From positions 4,030,001 through 4,094,000 of the forward strand of contig CP069300.1 of assembly GCA_016839165.1 (NCBI GenBank): a DNA stretch of 64,000 bases, given 5' to 3'. The notes below the pieces were generated by a model. The model searched no databases. It worked only from the letters and a program-made list of their open reading frames with translations, and was not told where the DNA came from. Source of the DNA: Bradyrhizobium sp. PSBB068. Lineage in GTDB: Bacteria; Pseudomonadota; Alphaproteobacteria; Rhizobiales; Xanthobacteraceae. Made by a program: the position numbers and the translations under genes. Shown here in pieces: positions 36,530 through 46,164 of this stretch (its first letter is position 1; every line of letters starts with the position of its first letter).

Positions 36530-37612
36530 ATGAAAGCAGCAGTTCTAAAGTCGTTCGGCTCTCCGCTCGCGATCCAGGAGATCCCCGCACCGGTGATGGG
36601 AACGGGCGAAGTCCTCGTCGACGTGATCGCGACACGCGTGCTGTCCTACACCAACGAGGTGTTCAGCGGTGAGCGCCGCTACCTGCTCGCGTTGCCGGCC
36701 GTTCCGGGTCTCGGCGCCATCGGACGGGTTCGCGCGATCGGGCCCGACGCAACCCACCTCGCCGCCGGCGATTGGGTGTACTGCGATCCGACCTTCCGCG
36801 CGCGTGACGACAGCATCTCGCCGGACATCACCTTGCAGGGCTGGAGCGCGCGCGGCGAAGGCGGACTGCGCCTGCAGCGACACTTCCGTCACGGCACGTT
36901 TGCCGAGCAGACGCTGGTGCCGACCGAGAACGCCAAGCGGATCGGCGCGATCGATCCGGCCGATGCGCCGTCATGGTGCGCGCTCGGCACCTGCCTCGTG
37001 CCCTATGGCGGATTCCTGGCTGCACGCCTGCAGCCGGGCGAGACCGTGCTGGTGAACGGCGCCACCGGCAATTTCGGCAGTGCCGCCGTTGCCGTCGCGC
37101 TCGCGATGGGCGCGGCCTGCGTGGTCGCTCCCGGCCGCAACGAGAAAGTGCTCGCCGATCTGGTCCACAGGTTCGGACCGCGCGTGCGCACCGTGAAGCT
37201 CGGTGGCAACGAGGACGACGATCGCGAACGCATGCGGCGCGCCGCGCCCGGCCCGATCGACTGCGTGCTCGACCTGATGCCGCCGTCGGTGACGACGCCG
37301 ACCGTCCGCGCCGCGATCATGACGGTGCGTTCCTACGGCCGGGTCGTCCTGATGGGCGGCGTCGGCATGTTGGGCGGACCGGGGCTCGACCTGCCCTATC
37401 CCTGGATCATGCGCGAATGCATCAGCATCCACGGCGTCTGGATGTATCCTCCGGCGGCGACCCTGGGCCTCGTCAACCTCGCCCGCGCCGGGCTGTTGCG
37501 GCTCGATCAGTTCGAGGTCACCACCTTCGATCTCGACCACGCCAACGACGCGGTCGCGCATGCCGCCACCAATAGCGGGCCGTTCAAGATGACGGTGCTG
37601 AGGCCGAATTAG
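36530..37612 (+). CDS. Zinc-type alcohol dehydrogenase family protein (MDR superfamily)
   Basis: A 360-residue medium-chain dehydrogenase/reductase. The N-terminal GroES-like fold (PAVPGLGAIGRVRAIGPDA) is followed by a Rossmann fold with NGATGNFGSAAVAVALAMGA. The catalytic zinc cysteine expected near residue 40 is absent (VIATRVLSYTNE), so it may be a zinc-free quinone-oxidoreductase or reductase type. It is divergent from the XRE/MmyB regulator. The ATG has AAGGGAT upstream. Substrate unknown. Confidence 0.9.
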   Translation: MKAAVLKSFGSPLAIQEIPAPVMGTGEVLVDVIATRVLSYTNEVFSGERRYLLALPAVPGLGAIGRVRAIGPDATHLAAGDWVYCDPTFRARDDSISPDITLQGWSARGEGGLRLQRHFRHGTFAEQTLVPTENAKRIGAIDPADAPSWCALGTCLVPYGGFLAARLQPGETVLVNGATGNFGSAAVAVALAMGAACVVAPGRNEKVLADLVHRFGPRVRTVKLGGNEDDDRERMRRAAPGPIDCVLDLMPPSVTTPTVRAAIMTVRSYGRVVLMGGVGMLGGPGLDLPYPWIMRECISIHGVWMYPPAATLGLVNLARAGLLRLDQFEVTTFDLDHANDAVAHAATNSGPFKMTVLRPN

Positions 37613-37622
37613 CGTCTCCGAT

Positions 37623-38792
37623 TCAAACCGGAGGCGGAATCGCTTGCAGGACGTCCGTGAAGACGGCGAACTGCGCGCGAAAGGCTTGCGGGCTGTAGTC
37701 CTGGTAGTATCCCGCGGTCACCACGACGACGAGGTCGAGCTCCGGGACGATGCGGATCGACTGACCGCCACGCCCCAGCGCGCCGATCCACTGGATCGCG
37801 CGGCCATTGAAGCGGGCGCGGCCAAGCCACCACAGAAAGCCATACGACTGATAGTCGGAGGCCTTGAGCTTCGGTGCCGTGGAGCTCTCGATCCATGCCT
37901 TTGGGACGATCTGGCGACCGTTCCAGCGGCCGCCCGAAAGGACAAGCTGGCCGATCTTTGCCATGTCGCGCGGTCGCAGCCGCAACCCGCCACCGGCATC
38001 GCTATCGCCTTTGACCCGGCTCCATTCGAACGCCGTAATCCCCAAAGGCTCGAACAATTCGGTGCGCGCAAATTCATCGAGCGGACGTCCGGCGGCCTTG
38101 CGGACGATGGCCGACAGCAGCGTCAGCGCGCCGGTGTTGTACAGAAACTGCTGCCCCGGCTCGCCCGCGGACGCAAGACCGAGCACGTAACGGCACGGGT
38201 CTGACGCCCTGTGCATGCGCGCCTCATCATTGTCGTCTCCGGTCGCAGGGGTCGCCTCCACCCACGCCAATCCCATCGACATGGTCAGGGCGTGGACGAG
38301 CTGGATGCGGTCTTTCTCAGGGGACCGCAGGTCGGACAATTCGGGGAAGAAGCTGAAGATCGGCTCGTTGATGCTGCGTATCAGCCCGCGATCGATCGCG
38401 ATCCCGATGACGAGTGACGCGACACTCTTTGAAGCCGATTTGATGTTGTGCAGCGTATCGGCATCGAAGCTGACGTCTTCGACGCGGGGACCGTAAAAGC
38501 GGCTCGGTACCTCGTCGCGTCCCCTGAAGTAGCGCTCGAACTCCAGCCTGCCGCCGCGGACAACCAGCACGGAATGAATGTTGCTATCGCTGGAGGCGGC
38601 GAGCCGCTCAGCCATGGTGCACAGCGCGCGGCGGTCGATGAGCTTGTCCTCAGCTAAGGAGGCGGTGGACCAGCCGTCGTTTCGCCCGATTGGAACGCCG
38701 CAGCCGTCGGACGGGTCGGCGTATGCCGGCAGCCTGGCGAGCGGTGCCAACGCAGCTCCGCCGAGCAGTGATATGAACTGGCGCCGTTCCAT
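37623..38792 (-). CDS. Serine hydrolase of the class C beta-lactamase family, Tat-type signal
   Basis: A 389-residue PF00144 enzyme. The start at 38792 gives MERRQFISLLGGAALAPLAR, a twin-arginine-like signal (RRQFI) ending at PAYA, so it is probably periplasmic. The SxxK nucleophile is SASK (NIKSASKSVASLVIG); the Tyr region reads FLYNTGALTLLSAIVRKAAG (YNT). The C-terminal GRGGQSIRIVPELDLVVVV replaces the usual KTG. The frame continues to 38849 but the added residues precede the signal. Behind it lies an AraC remnant. Confidence 0.9.
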   Translation of the reverse strand: MERRQFISLLGGAALAPLARLPAYADPSDGCGVPIGRNDGWSTASLAEDKLIDRRALCTMAERLAASSDSNIHSVLVVRGGRLEFERYFRGRDEVPSRFYGPRVEDVSFDADTLHNIKSASKSVASLVIGIAIDRGLIRSINEPIFSFFPELSDLRSPEKDRIQLVHALTMSMGLAWVEATPATGDDNDEARMHRASDPCRYVLGLASAGEPGQQFLYNTGALTLLSAIVRKAAGRPLDEFARTELFEPLGITAFEWSRVKGDSDAGGGLRLRPRDMAKIGQLVLSGGRWNGRQIVPKAWIESSTAPKLKASDYQSYGFLWWLGRARFNGRAIQWIGALGRGGQSIRIVPELDLVVVVTAGYYQDYSPQAFRAQFAVFTDVLQAIPPPV

Positions 38793-38899
38793 TCGATCCT
38801 CGCTTCGCAGTTTGCGACCGCCCAAACCGATCGTGCGGAGAACCTGCACGAAAATTTCAGTGCGCGCTTGGCGGCTGCAGAATTCGGCTGGCCGATTCC

Positions 38900-39060
38900 T
38901 AAGTCCGGCTGGCCGATTCCTGAGCTGTCACCCGGTCTGCCCGTCCCAGACGCCTCCTTCGCCAGCGCAAGCCGCCTGTATTCAGTCGATGTCAGATCGG
39001 TCGCGGCCTTGAAAGCCCGGTTGAACGGGCCGATCGACTGGAAACCAGCATCCGCTCCAG
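38900..39060 (-). pseudogene. Decayed AraC family regulator (C-terminal fragment)
   Basis: In the minus frame, GFQSIGPFNRAFKAATDLTS followed by TEYRRLALAKEA is the last helix-turn-helix and tail of an AraC-type regulator. No upstream DNA-binding or sensor part is open in any frame; the sequence before it (39061-39250) has stops. Just after the homology a 16-base unit, GGCTGGCCGATTCCTA/G, is repeated in tandem. It probably regulated the neighbouring Tat-exported hydrolase once. The remaining bases of the 38793-39253 gap hold no other gene I can support. Confidence 0.65.
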
Positions 39061-39253
39061 GCGGGAGGAACTGGCCTTGGGGCGAGCTCAAGTGCACAAT
39101 TTCGGAATATTGGAAAAATACCGGTGAGTTGCCCGACGTGTCAAGCAGCCCGGTCGAACGCCGGCCACCACCGGCTCCTTTGCATGGGGTTGTTTTCGGT
39201 ATTTTGACCAGGCGCCAGCGAGCCTGGGAGCGGCCCCCATGAATTGACGATCG

Positions 39254-40177
39254 CTAGCTGCCGATGATGTCGTCGACTTCCAGCGGCTTGTCGACCTGGC
39301 TGAACCATTCGGCCCGGTTGGCGGCGCGGCGGCGGCCGCGCTCGTCGAGCGGCAGCTTGAGCTGGCGCAGCAGGCCCATCACCTCCTCGCGGGCGGTGAC
39401 GTGGCCGAGGTTTGGGCGGGTGCCGAGCGTCGCCTCGTCGATGTCGTCGAGCGCCGTCAGCCCGCGCGGGAAAAACTCGCGATAGACCACCCGCTCGGCA
39501 AAGCCGTCGACCGCCCGGAACCCGAGCCGCAGCGACAGCTGCTTCAGGCCGTCGGCGACCAGCTGCTTGTTGCGCGAGCCAAGCATCGACAGCCGGTTGC
39601 GCACCACGATCCAGTCGGTCGAGGCGCCGTCGAGCTGGCGGCGCTTGCGTCTGGTGTCGCGCACCATCTCGGCGTAATGGCTCTCGCCGATCACCGCATA
39701 GGTCGCCGGATCGACGGTGCCGAGCACGTCGAAATCGAGGAAGCTGTCGTTGATCGGCGTCACCAGCGTGTCGGCCATCGAATGCGCGAGCCGCATCAGG
39801 TAGCTGTCCGAGCCCGGGGTGTCGATGACGATGAAATCATAGGCACGTTCCACCGCGCTCACCGCTTCCATGAACTGCTGGAACTCGGCGTTCTCGTTCT
39901 CCTCGATCTGCATCGTCTCGCCGTACTTGATGCAGTGGTGCGCGGGGAGTTCGAGATCGAGCCCGGAGCGCCGCGCCCAGGCCTGGCGATTGCCGATGTA
40001 GCGGGTGAAGCTTTGCTGGCGGCAGTCGAGATCGATGCTGGCGACGCGCTGCCCGGCCTTCAGGAGCGCGACGGCGATATGCAGGGCGGTGGTCGACTTG
40101 CCCGAACCACCCTTCTCGTTGCCCAGCACAACGACGTGTGCGGAGCCGGATTGACCCTGACTAGCCTGCACCAACAT
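39254..40177 (-). CDS. mipZ: Division plane positioning ATPase MipZ
   Basis: A 307-residue ParA-family ATPase. The deviant Walker A is VLGNEKGGSGKSTTALH (residues 22-29 KGGSGKST), SIDLDCRQQSFTRYIGNR and VIDTPGSDSYLMRLAHSMAD follow, and VVRNRLSMLGSRNKQ lies in the latter half. These match MipZ of alphaproteobacteria, which forms gradients from the poles and blocks FtsZ polymerisation away from midcell. It is encoded alone, next to panC in the opposite direction. Confidence 0.95.
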   Translation of the reverse strand: MLVQASQGQSGSAHVVVLGNEKGGSGKSTTALHIAVALLKAGQRVASIDLDCRQQSFTRYIGNRQAWARRSGLDLELPAHHCIKYGETMQIEENENAEFQQFMEAVSAVERAYDFIVIDTPGSDSYLMRLAHSMADTLVTPINDSFLDFDVLGTVDPATYAVIGESHYAEMVRDTRRKRRQLDGASTDWIVVRNRLSMLGSRNKQLVADGLKQLSLRLGFRAVDGFAERVVYREFFPRGLTALDDIDEATLGTRPNLGHVTAREEVMGLLRQLKLPLDERGRRRAANRAEWFSQVDKPLEVDDIIGS

Positions 40178-40417
40178 GATTCAAACCCCGGCAATGATCT
40201 TCAAATCGAGCGCGGCTGCGGTCAAGTGAAATGCATCACTGCGAGCGGAAATCAATTGCAGGCGTCCTTAATGATGAATCGAACGAGCGATCCATGCGCG
40301 TTCGAGATCGGGTAATGCATGTGCGGCGGTTTGCCGATAGCGGCTCGGACTTGGTAAACTCCGCGGCCTGCCGAACGCCAAACATCCCACCCCGATTGCC
40401 CCACGAGTCGAGACCAG

Positions 40418-41269
40418 ATGCCGAGAAATCCCACCGTCGTCCGTACCGTCCCTGCCCTTCGTCGCGCCGTCGACGCCCTGCGCGCCAAGAAGGCGACTGT
40501 CGCGCTGGTCCCGACCATGGGTGCGCTCCATGACGGCCATGTGTCGCTGGTGCGGCTCGCCAAGCGCCGCGCCAAGCGGGTCGTGGTCTCGATCTTCGTC
40601 AATCCGACGCAGTTCGCTCCCACCGAGGACTTCGGTTCGTATCCGCGCACCTGGAAGGAAGACGTCGCCAAGCTCGCCGCCGAGGGCGTCGACCTGATCT
40701 GGCACCCCGAGGTGAAGGCGATGTACCCGGACGGCTTCGCCACCAGGATCGTTCCGGAGGGACCGGCGACCGCCGGGCTCGAGGATCGCTTCCGGCCGCA
40801 TTTCTTCGGTGGCGTCGCCACCGTGGTCGGCAAGCTGTTCACCCAGGTCCGGCCCGACGTTGCGATCTTCGGCGAGAAGGACTTTCAGCAGCTCCGGGTC
40901 GTGACCCAGATGGCCGCGGATCTCGACCTCGGGGTCAAGGTGATCGGATCGAAGACGGTGCGCGAGCGCGACGGCCTCGCGATGTCCTCGCGCAACGTGT
41001 ACCTCTCGCCGGAAGAACGGCGCGCGGCCCCCGCGCTCAACCGCGTGATGAAGCAAGCGGCAGGCCGCCTGCGCGCCGGCGAGGACACTGCAACCGCCAT
41101 GGCCGCCGGCGCCGCCGAGATCACCAAGGCCGGCTTCGTGCTCGATTATCTCGAGGTTCGCCACGCCGCCACCCTGGCGCCGATCGGCTCGCTCAAGGAC
41201 GGCCCGATGCGGATGCTGGTGGCGGCCAAGCTCGGCAACACGCGGCTGATCGACAACATCGCGGTGTAA
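40418..41269 (+). CDS. panC: Pantothenate synthetase (pantoate--beta-alanine ligase)
   Basis: A 283-residue enzyme joining pantoate and beta-alanine with ATP, last step of pantothenate formation. The nucleotidyltransferase motifs are plain: [20 protein letters not shown] (HDGH of the HIGH class), [36 protein letters not shown], then [17 protein letters not shown] (KMSKS-like). Full length and intact. No panB is adjacent. Confidence 0.97.
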   Translation: MPRNPTVVRTVPALRRAVDALRAKKATVALVPTMGALHDGHVSLVRLAKRRAKRVVVSIFVNPTQFAPTEDFGSYPRTWKEDVAKLAAEGVDLIWHPEVKAMYPDGFATRIVPEGPATAGLEDRFRPHFFGGVATVVGKLFTQVRPDVAIFGEKDFQQLRVVTQMAADLDLGVKVIGSKTVRERDGLAMSSRNVYLSPEERRAAPALNRVMKQAAGRLRAGEDTATAMAAGAAEITKAGFVLDYLEVRHAATLAPIGSLKDGPMRMLVAAKLGNTRLIDNIAV

Positions 41270-41350
41270 GGCATCGCGAAAAGTGTGATGCCGTTCGCTT
41301 GCGCGGCGGCCGCGACGCAGGGATGATCGCGCCTTTCACAGGCGGTCGGA

Positions 41351-42097
41351 ATGATCAGGTATTTCAGGCAAGGCATCGCTCTCGGCATCGCGCTATTGGC
41401 CGCCGGCATGGCGCAGGCGCAGACCCGGCCACCGGTCGGCGGCGTCAATTCGGCGCCCGGCGCGATGATCTTCTACGTCGCGCATGGCGCACCGGACGCC
41501 TGCGGACCGGGCTGCTCGGACTGGATCGCCGCCGAAGGCGCCGTGCAATGGGACACCTACAAGCGCCTGCTGGCGATCCTCGACCGGCAAGCCGGGCGCA
41601 AGCTGCCGGTCGTGATCAACATCAAGGGCGAATCCAACCTCAACGTCGCCTCCAGCCTCGGCCGCATCCTGCGCGATCGCGGGATCGATACCATGGTTGC
41701 GGCGACCGCCGTCGAAGCCTGCAACGGAAAGCCCGAGGAGGAATGCTTTGCGCTCAAGCGGCCCGGCGGCCCGCTGGACGCGAAGGAGAAGCCGTCGGGC
41801 ACGGCTTGTGATCTCGCCTGCGTGCTGGTGCTGGCCGGCGGCGTGCATCGCAGCCTGCCGGCGGGCAGCCACGTGGTGCTGAGCGGCATGGCGATCCACA
41901 ACCGGCTCGCGCCCAACGTCTCGGCCGAGCATCGCGAAAGCCTGACCTCGATCTTCACCGACCAGTTCCGGCGCTATCTCGGCGAGATGGGGATCGATCA
42001 CGAACTGCTCGACGTCGCCGTCAGCAATGCCGGGGGTGGCCGCTATGTCGAGATCCCGGCGTCGGAATGGGGCCGGCTGCATCTCGTCACGCAGTGA
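41351..42097 (+). CDS. Predicted periplasmic protein, COG3904 family
   Basis: A 248-residue protein with a signal peptide (MIRYFRQGIALGIALLAAGM, cut after AQA). The conserved parts (LPVVINIKGESNLNVASSLG, RILRDRGIDTMVAATAVEAC, ACDLACVLVLAGGVHRSLPA) resemble COG3904, a predicted periplasmic group with a ClpP/crotonase-like core. The role is unknown. Several cysteines (CGPGCSD, CNGKPEEEC, CDLAC) could form disulfides. It follows panC by 81 bases. Confidence 0.8.
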   Translation: MIRYFRQGIALGIALLAAGMAQAQTRPPVGGVNSAPGAMIFYVAHGAPDACGPGCSDWIAAEGAVQWDTYKRLLAILDRQAGRKLPVVINIKGESNLNVASSLGRILRDRGIDTMVAATAVEACNGKPEEECFALKRPGGPLDAKEKPSGTACDLACVLVLAGGVHRSLPAGSHVVLSGMAIHNRLAPNVSAEHRESLTSIFTDQFRRYLGEMGIDHELLDVAVSNAGGGRYVEIPASEWGRLHLVTQ

Positions 42098-42118
42098 TCC
42101 GCGGCAACTGCCGTTAGC

Positions 42119-42559
42119 TCACAGCAATCCGAGGTCGCGCAGCTCGCGGCGCATCGGCTCCGGCATCGAGGCCACGCTGGCCGCGCTCGATTTGGTGAGA
42201 TCTGACGGCGCAGAGTCCGCAGTCAGGTAGCGCCAGCCCTGGAACGGCCGCATCGGCCGCGGCGAGACCGCGATCACCTTGGGCTGCATCACCAGCCGGC
42301 AGCGTCCGATGCCGTCCTTGTCGCGGAACGGCTCGATCGCGATGATCTTCTCGCGCGCGGCGATCTCGCCGCGGATCACCCAATACAGCGAGCCGCCGGC
42401 GAGGAGCTCCTCCTCGCGCTTCGGCGTCATCCGCGTGATGTGGACGTGGCGGAGCGGCAGGCCTTTTTTCTTGGCGGTCGCCATCCGTTCGGCAACCCAA
42501 CCCTTGAGTTCCTTGACCGAGTCGCAACCGACGGCGAGCTTGATGAGATGCAGCGGCAT
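42119..42559 (-). CDS. DUF1489 family protein
   Basis: A 146-residue protein of the alphaproteobacterial DUF1489 family: MPLHLIKLAVGCDSVKELKG, then HITRMTPKREEELLAGGSLY and FRDKDGIGRCRLVMQPKVIA, ending in RPFQGWRYL. No function is known; it is cytoplasmic and single-copy in relatives. ATG 42559 is preferred to the longer frame that reaches 42646. Confidence 0.9.
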   Translation of the reverse strand: MPLHLIKLAVGCDSVKELKGWVAERMATAKKKGLPLRHVHITRMTPKREEELLAGGSLYWVIRGEIAAREKIIAIEPFRDKDGIGRCRLVMQPKVIAVSPRPMRPFQGWRYLTADSAPSDLTKSSAASVASMPEPMRRELRDLGLL

Positions 42560-42688
42560 ACGGCGGATGTAGCGGCCGGCGCGCGCTTTGGAAAGGGAGC
42601 GATCAAGGCGGCAGTGGATATCGGGATTATCGCAGGGAGTATGCAATGACAGTGGCTCAGGCCACCGTCATCGCGCTCAGGCCCGTGC

Positions 42689-43639
42689 CTAGTCCTGGCT
42701 CGCGGCTGCCGGCGCACTCGCCGCGGCGGGAGGCGGCGCCGCTGGCGCCGGAGCAGCCGGCGCGATCTGGACCGGACGCTTCGCGGCCGGCGGCCGCTTC
42801 GGCGCAGCGGGCGGCGCGGCGGCAGCGCGTGCGGCCGGCGGCGGGGCCGCAGCAGCCGGCTTCGCCGGTTCTGATGTCATGATGCTGACCGGCGGCGTGT
42901 TCGCCGAGCTCGGAAACTCCGCATTGGTCGGCCGGCCGGTGGGCATCGACGGCGGCAGCGCGGCGACCAATCCGGCTGCCGATGGCGTGGCGCCGGCTGG
43001 CGCGTTCCAGGACGCGGCGTAGCGCGTGACCAGGTTCTCATAGGTCCGATCGTTCATGTTGGCGACGATCTGGTGGTTGTCGCCGAGCGAGCGGAATGCG
43101 GGGCACGCCGTCGGCGTGCAGTGGTCGCGCGCCATCAGCGCATAGGCCACCAGGCCGTACCGGTCGTGCTCGATGGCGCGGCGCAGTGCCTGCAATTCGG
43201 TGGTCGTATTGCGCTCCGCGGTGGCGAGGTCGCCGAGCGCAGTCAGGCGCGATATCTGCGCCGCCGCATAGCTGACCGCCGCCGCGGCCGTATCGGACGA
43301 ACCGAACAGCACTTTCTCGCAGGCATTGAGAACGGCATCTCCGGCGAGGTCGTCGACGCAGGCCAGCGCCGGCACGGTCTGGCCGGTGAATTGCGCGGTT
43401 CGTGTCTCGCTCGGCGCCGCTGCCTGCCCGCCCGGTCCGAAGCCGCGGATCGTTGCGGCGACCGCGACCGCGATCGACAGCAGCGTGATGACGGTCAGCG
43501 CGCCGTTGGCGACGGATTTTTCCGCGCGCAGCAGCGTGATCAGCACAACGATCCCAAAGAAGCCCGCGGCAGCCAGCGTCAGCCACATCGGGAAAGTCGG
43601 TGAGCGCCAGATCTGATCCAGCGAGGAAGCCCAGTTCAT
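42689..43639 (-). CDS. Membrane-anchored hypothetical protein with Ala/Pro-rich tail
   Basis: A 316-residue protein with two N-terminal membrane helices (MWLTLAAAGFFGIVVLITLL and LTVITLLSIAVAVAATIRGF) followed by a soluble domain with four cysteines (ACVDD, NACEK, HCTPTACPAF) and repeated helices. The last 80 residues are Ala/Pro-rich. I do not recognise the family; the cysteine pattern suggests a periplasmic domain stabilised by disulfides. It stands alone. Confidence 0.8.
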   Translation of the reverse strand: MNWASSLDQIWRSPTFPMWLTLAAAGFFGIVVLITLLRAEKSVANGALTVITLLSIAVAVAATIRGFGPGGQAAAPSETRTAQFTGQTVPALACVDDLAGDAVLNACEKVLFGSSDTAAAAVSYAAAQISRLTALGDLATAERNTTTELQALRRAIEHDRYGLVAYALMARDHCTPTACPAFRSLGDNHQIVANMNDRTYENLVTRYAASWNAPAGATPSAAGLVAALPPSMPTGRPTNAEFPSSANTPPVSIMTSEPAKPAAAAPPPAARAAAAPPAAPKRPPAAKRPVQIAPAAPAPAAPPPAAASAPAAASQD

Positions 43640-43792
43640 GCGCGATGTCCCTCAACGCAGCGTAAGCACAATCGGCGGCGGCGAACGCCGCCACCCCGAC
43701 GTCCAACCTTCAGCACAATGGGTCTGCGAACAGGGCCTTTTGACGGCGGCGACGGGGAACCCGCTCCAGCCACCGGCTTGCGCACAACTCGT

Positions 43793-43996
43793 TCAGGACA
43801 GCGCGAGCTGGCTCTCCTTGGCCACCCGTTCGAAAGCTTCGGTCGAGCTCTTGATGCGATACTGGCAGTCGTCACCTTCGGTCGGCAGCAGGCGGATCAC
43901 CTGATAGGTGCCGCTCGCAGCGGGGCGCGCCACATTGCTGGCCGTGAAATAGACGGTCTCGCCAATCGAGTACTTATGCTTCAACGCCCTCTCCAT
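43793..43996 (-). CDS. Small hypothetical protein, possible regulator
   Basis: A 67-residue protein: MERALKHKYSIGETVYFTAS, then GTYQVIRLLPTEGDDCQYRI and KSSTEAFERVAKESQLAL. A compact beta-barrel-like pattern (GETVYF, YQVIRLLP, YRIKSS) fits a small SH3-like fold, and it looks like the short conserved proteins of this kind in related rhizobia. Function unknown. Confidence 0.75.
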   Translation of the reverse strand: MERALKHKYSIGETVYFTASNVARPAASGTYQVIRLLPTEGDDCQYRIKSSTEAFERVAKESQLALS

Positions 43997-44213
43997 TTTC
44001 TTAGAGATTGCTGGCCGGGCTGACAGTCCCGATAGCTCTGGCCGGCATTTTGAGAACCCTGCGGCAAGCTAGCACATCGCCCTGCCCCAAATCCAGCAAG
44101 ATTGGGGCACGGTGAAGGTACGCTTTTTGCAGGTTTTTCAGGGCGATAGGCAGCAATTTACATGCCAGCCGGAAATTGCCCGCCGGCCTCGGCCGGAACC
44201 CGGTTTCAGTGGC

Positions 44214-44582
44214 TCAGGCGGTATGCGGCAACTTGCCGTCGGGGCTCGCGCTGTCCACCGCCCCCGGAAGCTGCTGGGCCAGCACCTTGGACAGCTGGTC
44301 GACCGGAATGTTGAACCTGGCGGCGAGCTGCTTGACCGTGTCGCTGCCCAGCACCTGCTGCAGCTGGTCGGCCGTGATCGGCAGGTTCTGGCCGGTGCCG
44401 ATCCAGGATTTGACCTGGTCGCCGAGCCCGGCCTGTTCGAGCTTGGCGACGATCGCCGACAAGCCGCCCTGCCCGCCATTGCCCATCACCTCGCCGAGCA
44501 CGACGGGAATCACGGCCGCCCCGAGCTGGCCAAGCATGCCCTTCAGCTCCGGCGAATTCTCCAGGGAATCGAGAATGCCCAT
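44214..44582 (-). CDS. YidB family protein (DUF937)
   Basis: A 122-residue helical protein. MGILDSLENSPELKGMLGQL, the Gly-rich GNGGQGGLSAIVAKLEQAGL and then PITADQLQQVLGSDTVKQLA with VDQLSKVLAQQLPGAVD are the YidB pattern. The family is cytoplasmic and of unknown function. AAAGGA precedes the ATG. It follows a GST gene on the same strand. Confidence 0.9.
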   Translation of the reverse strand: MGILDSLENSPELKGMLGQLGAAVIPVVLGEVMGNGGQGGLSAIVAKLEQAGLGDQVKSWIGTGQNLPITADQLQQVLGSDTVKQLAARFNIPVDQLSKVLAQQLPGAVDSASPDGKLPHTA

Positions 44583-44698
44583 GGTCTAAGTCCTTTCACG
44601 ACTTGCAAAACCGGTGTTTCGGATTCGACGCCTTCGGCCCCGCGGCGTCAAGCCGCGATCTTTGTGGCTGCTGTCACAATTCGGCAGCGAGGGACCAG

Positions 44699-45352
44699 TC
44701 AGGCGTCCTCGAATCGGTCGATCCGCAGCGTCTCGGCAAGGCCATCGCGGGTCCATTCCTGGAACGCCGGCAGCGCCATCATGGCATCGACATAATGCTG
44801 CGCCTCAGCCTTCACTGGGATCGCGTAGGTGCGGAAGCGATGCACCACGGGGGCGTACATCGCATCCGCCGCCGAGAATGCCCCGAACAGGAACGGGCCT
44901 TGCCTGCCGTAGCGCGCGTGGCAATCGGCCCAGATCTCCTCGATCCGCGCCACGTTGGCCCGCGCATCGTTCGACAGCGCGACGGCCTTGATCGGCCGGT
45001 GCAGGTTCATGCCGCATTCGCTGCGCAGCGGCACGAAGCCGGAATGCATCTCGGCCGAGATTGCGCGGGCATGCGCGCGCGCGGCGCGATCCGCCGGCCA
45101 CAGCTTCGCCTCGGGAAACTTCTCGGCCAGATATTCGATGATCGCCAGCGAATCCCACACTGTGACGTCACCGTCGATCAGCGTCGGCACCTTGCCGGCC
45201 TTGCTGAAGCCGAGGATGCGGTCCTTGTCGGCCTGATCGGTGTAAAGCGGAACGAAGATTTCCTCGAACGGGATGTTATTGGCGCGCAGCGCCAGCCAGG
45301 GCCGCATCGACCATGACGAATAGTTCTTGTTGCCGATGACGAGCTTGAGCAT
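44699..45352 (-). CDS. Glutathione S-transferase family protein
   Basis: A 217-residue GST. The thioredoxin-like N-domain begins MLKLVIGNKNYSSWSMRPWL with the catalytic Ser/Tyr area, and cis-Pro VPTLIDGDVTVWDSLAIIEY holds the glutathione-binding residues. The helical C-domain includes FLFGAFSAADAMYAPVVHRF. The start at 45352 is preferred to the extension up to 45394. Substrate unknown; such proteins act in detoxification or isomerisation. Confidence 0.93.
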   Translation of the reverse strand: MLKLVIGNKNYSSWSMRPWLALRANNIPFEEIFVPLYTDQADKDRILGFSKAGKVPTLIDGDVTVWDSLAIIEYLAEKFPEAKLWPADRAARAHARAISAEMHSGFVPLRSECGMNLHRPIKAVALSNDARANVARIEEIWADCHARYGRQGPFLFGAFSAADAMYAPVVHRFRTYAIPVKAEAQHYVDAMMALPAFQEWTRDGLAETLRIDRFEDA

Positions 45353-45473
45353 GTCCGGGGAATCCTGTTGCCGGCGCAGTTTGCCATAGTGCATTGCACG
45401 CGTTCAACCTGTACATGACGCGGGATGCAACGGGGCGCAGATCGGCGGCCGCGCATTCACGAAGGAAGGCACC

Positions 45474-46151
45474 ATGACCGGCTATTGGGTCGACATCCTA
45501 GCGGTCGGCTTCTTCGCGCTGGAATGGCTGGTCTATGCCATCACGCTCGAGCACACCGCCTACGGGCGCGACAGCCTGTCGGCGCGGATGCATGTCTATC
45601 GCGAGATCTGGGTGCGGAACCTGCTCCACCGCGACGCGCGGATGGTCGACATGCAGATCATGGCATCCTTGCAGAACGGCACCGCGTTCTTTGCCTCGAC
45701 CAGCCTGATCGCGATCGGCGGCGCGCTGGCGCTGCTGCGCGCGACCAACGACGCGCTCGCGGTGCTCGGTGCACTGCCGGTCAACCTGACGCCCTCGCCC
45801 GCTCTCTGGGAGGTCAAATGCATCGGGTTGATCCTGATCTTCATCTACACCTTCTTCAAATTCGCCTGGGCCTATCGCCTGTTCAACTATGTCGCGATCC
45901 TGTTCGGCGCGATGCCGCCGGCCGGCCAGCGCGATACGCCCGAGGCGGAGGCCCATGTGATCCGCACCACGCGGCTGTTCGAGACCGCGGGCCGGCACTT
46001 CAACCGCGGTCAGCGCGCGTTCTTCTTTGCGCTCGGCTATCTCGGCTGGTTCGTCAGCCCCTGGGTGCTGTTCGCCACGACCGCCGCGGTCGTGATCGTG
46101 ATCTGGCGCCGGCAGTTCGCCTCGAATGCCTGGCAGGCGATGGGAAGCTGA
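45474..46151 (+). CDS. DUF599 family membrane protein
   Basis: A 225-residue protein with five hydrophobic helices. DILAVGFFALEWLVYAITLE, then ARMVDMQIMASLQNGTAFFA and FKFAWAYRLFNYVAILFGAM with an FNRGQRAFFFALGYLGWFV segment, match DUF599 (PF04654). Function unknown; probably an inner membrane protein. It lies opposite the GST gene, with 121 bases between them. Confidence 0.92.
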   Translation: MTGYWVDILAVGFFALEWLVYAITLEHTAYGRDSLSARMHVYREIWVRNLLHRDARMVDMQIMASLQNGTAFFASTSLIAIGGALALLRATNDALAVLGALPVNLTPSPALWEVKCIGLILIFIYTFFKFAWAYRLFNYVAILFGAMPPAGQRDTPEAEAHVIRTTRLFETAGRHFNRGQRAFFFALGYLGWFVSPWVLFATTAAVVIVIWRRQFASNAWQAMGS

Positions 46152-46164
46152 AGCCTGCTTCGAC

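Noticed and set aside
38868..39242. 124-codon plus-strand frame over the AraC remnant
   Set aside because: The minus frame shows true AraC homology; the plus frame only mirrors it and contains the tandem GWPIP repeat.
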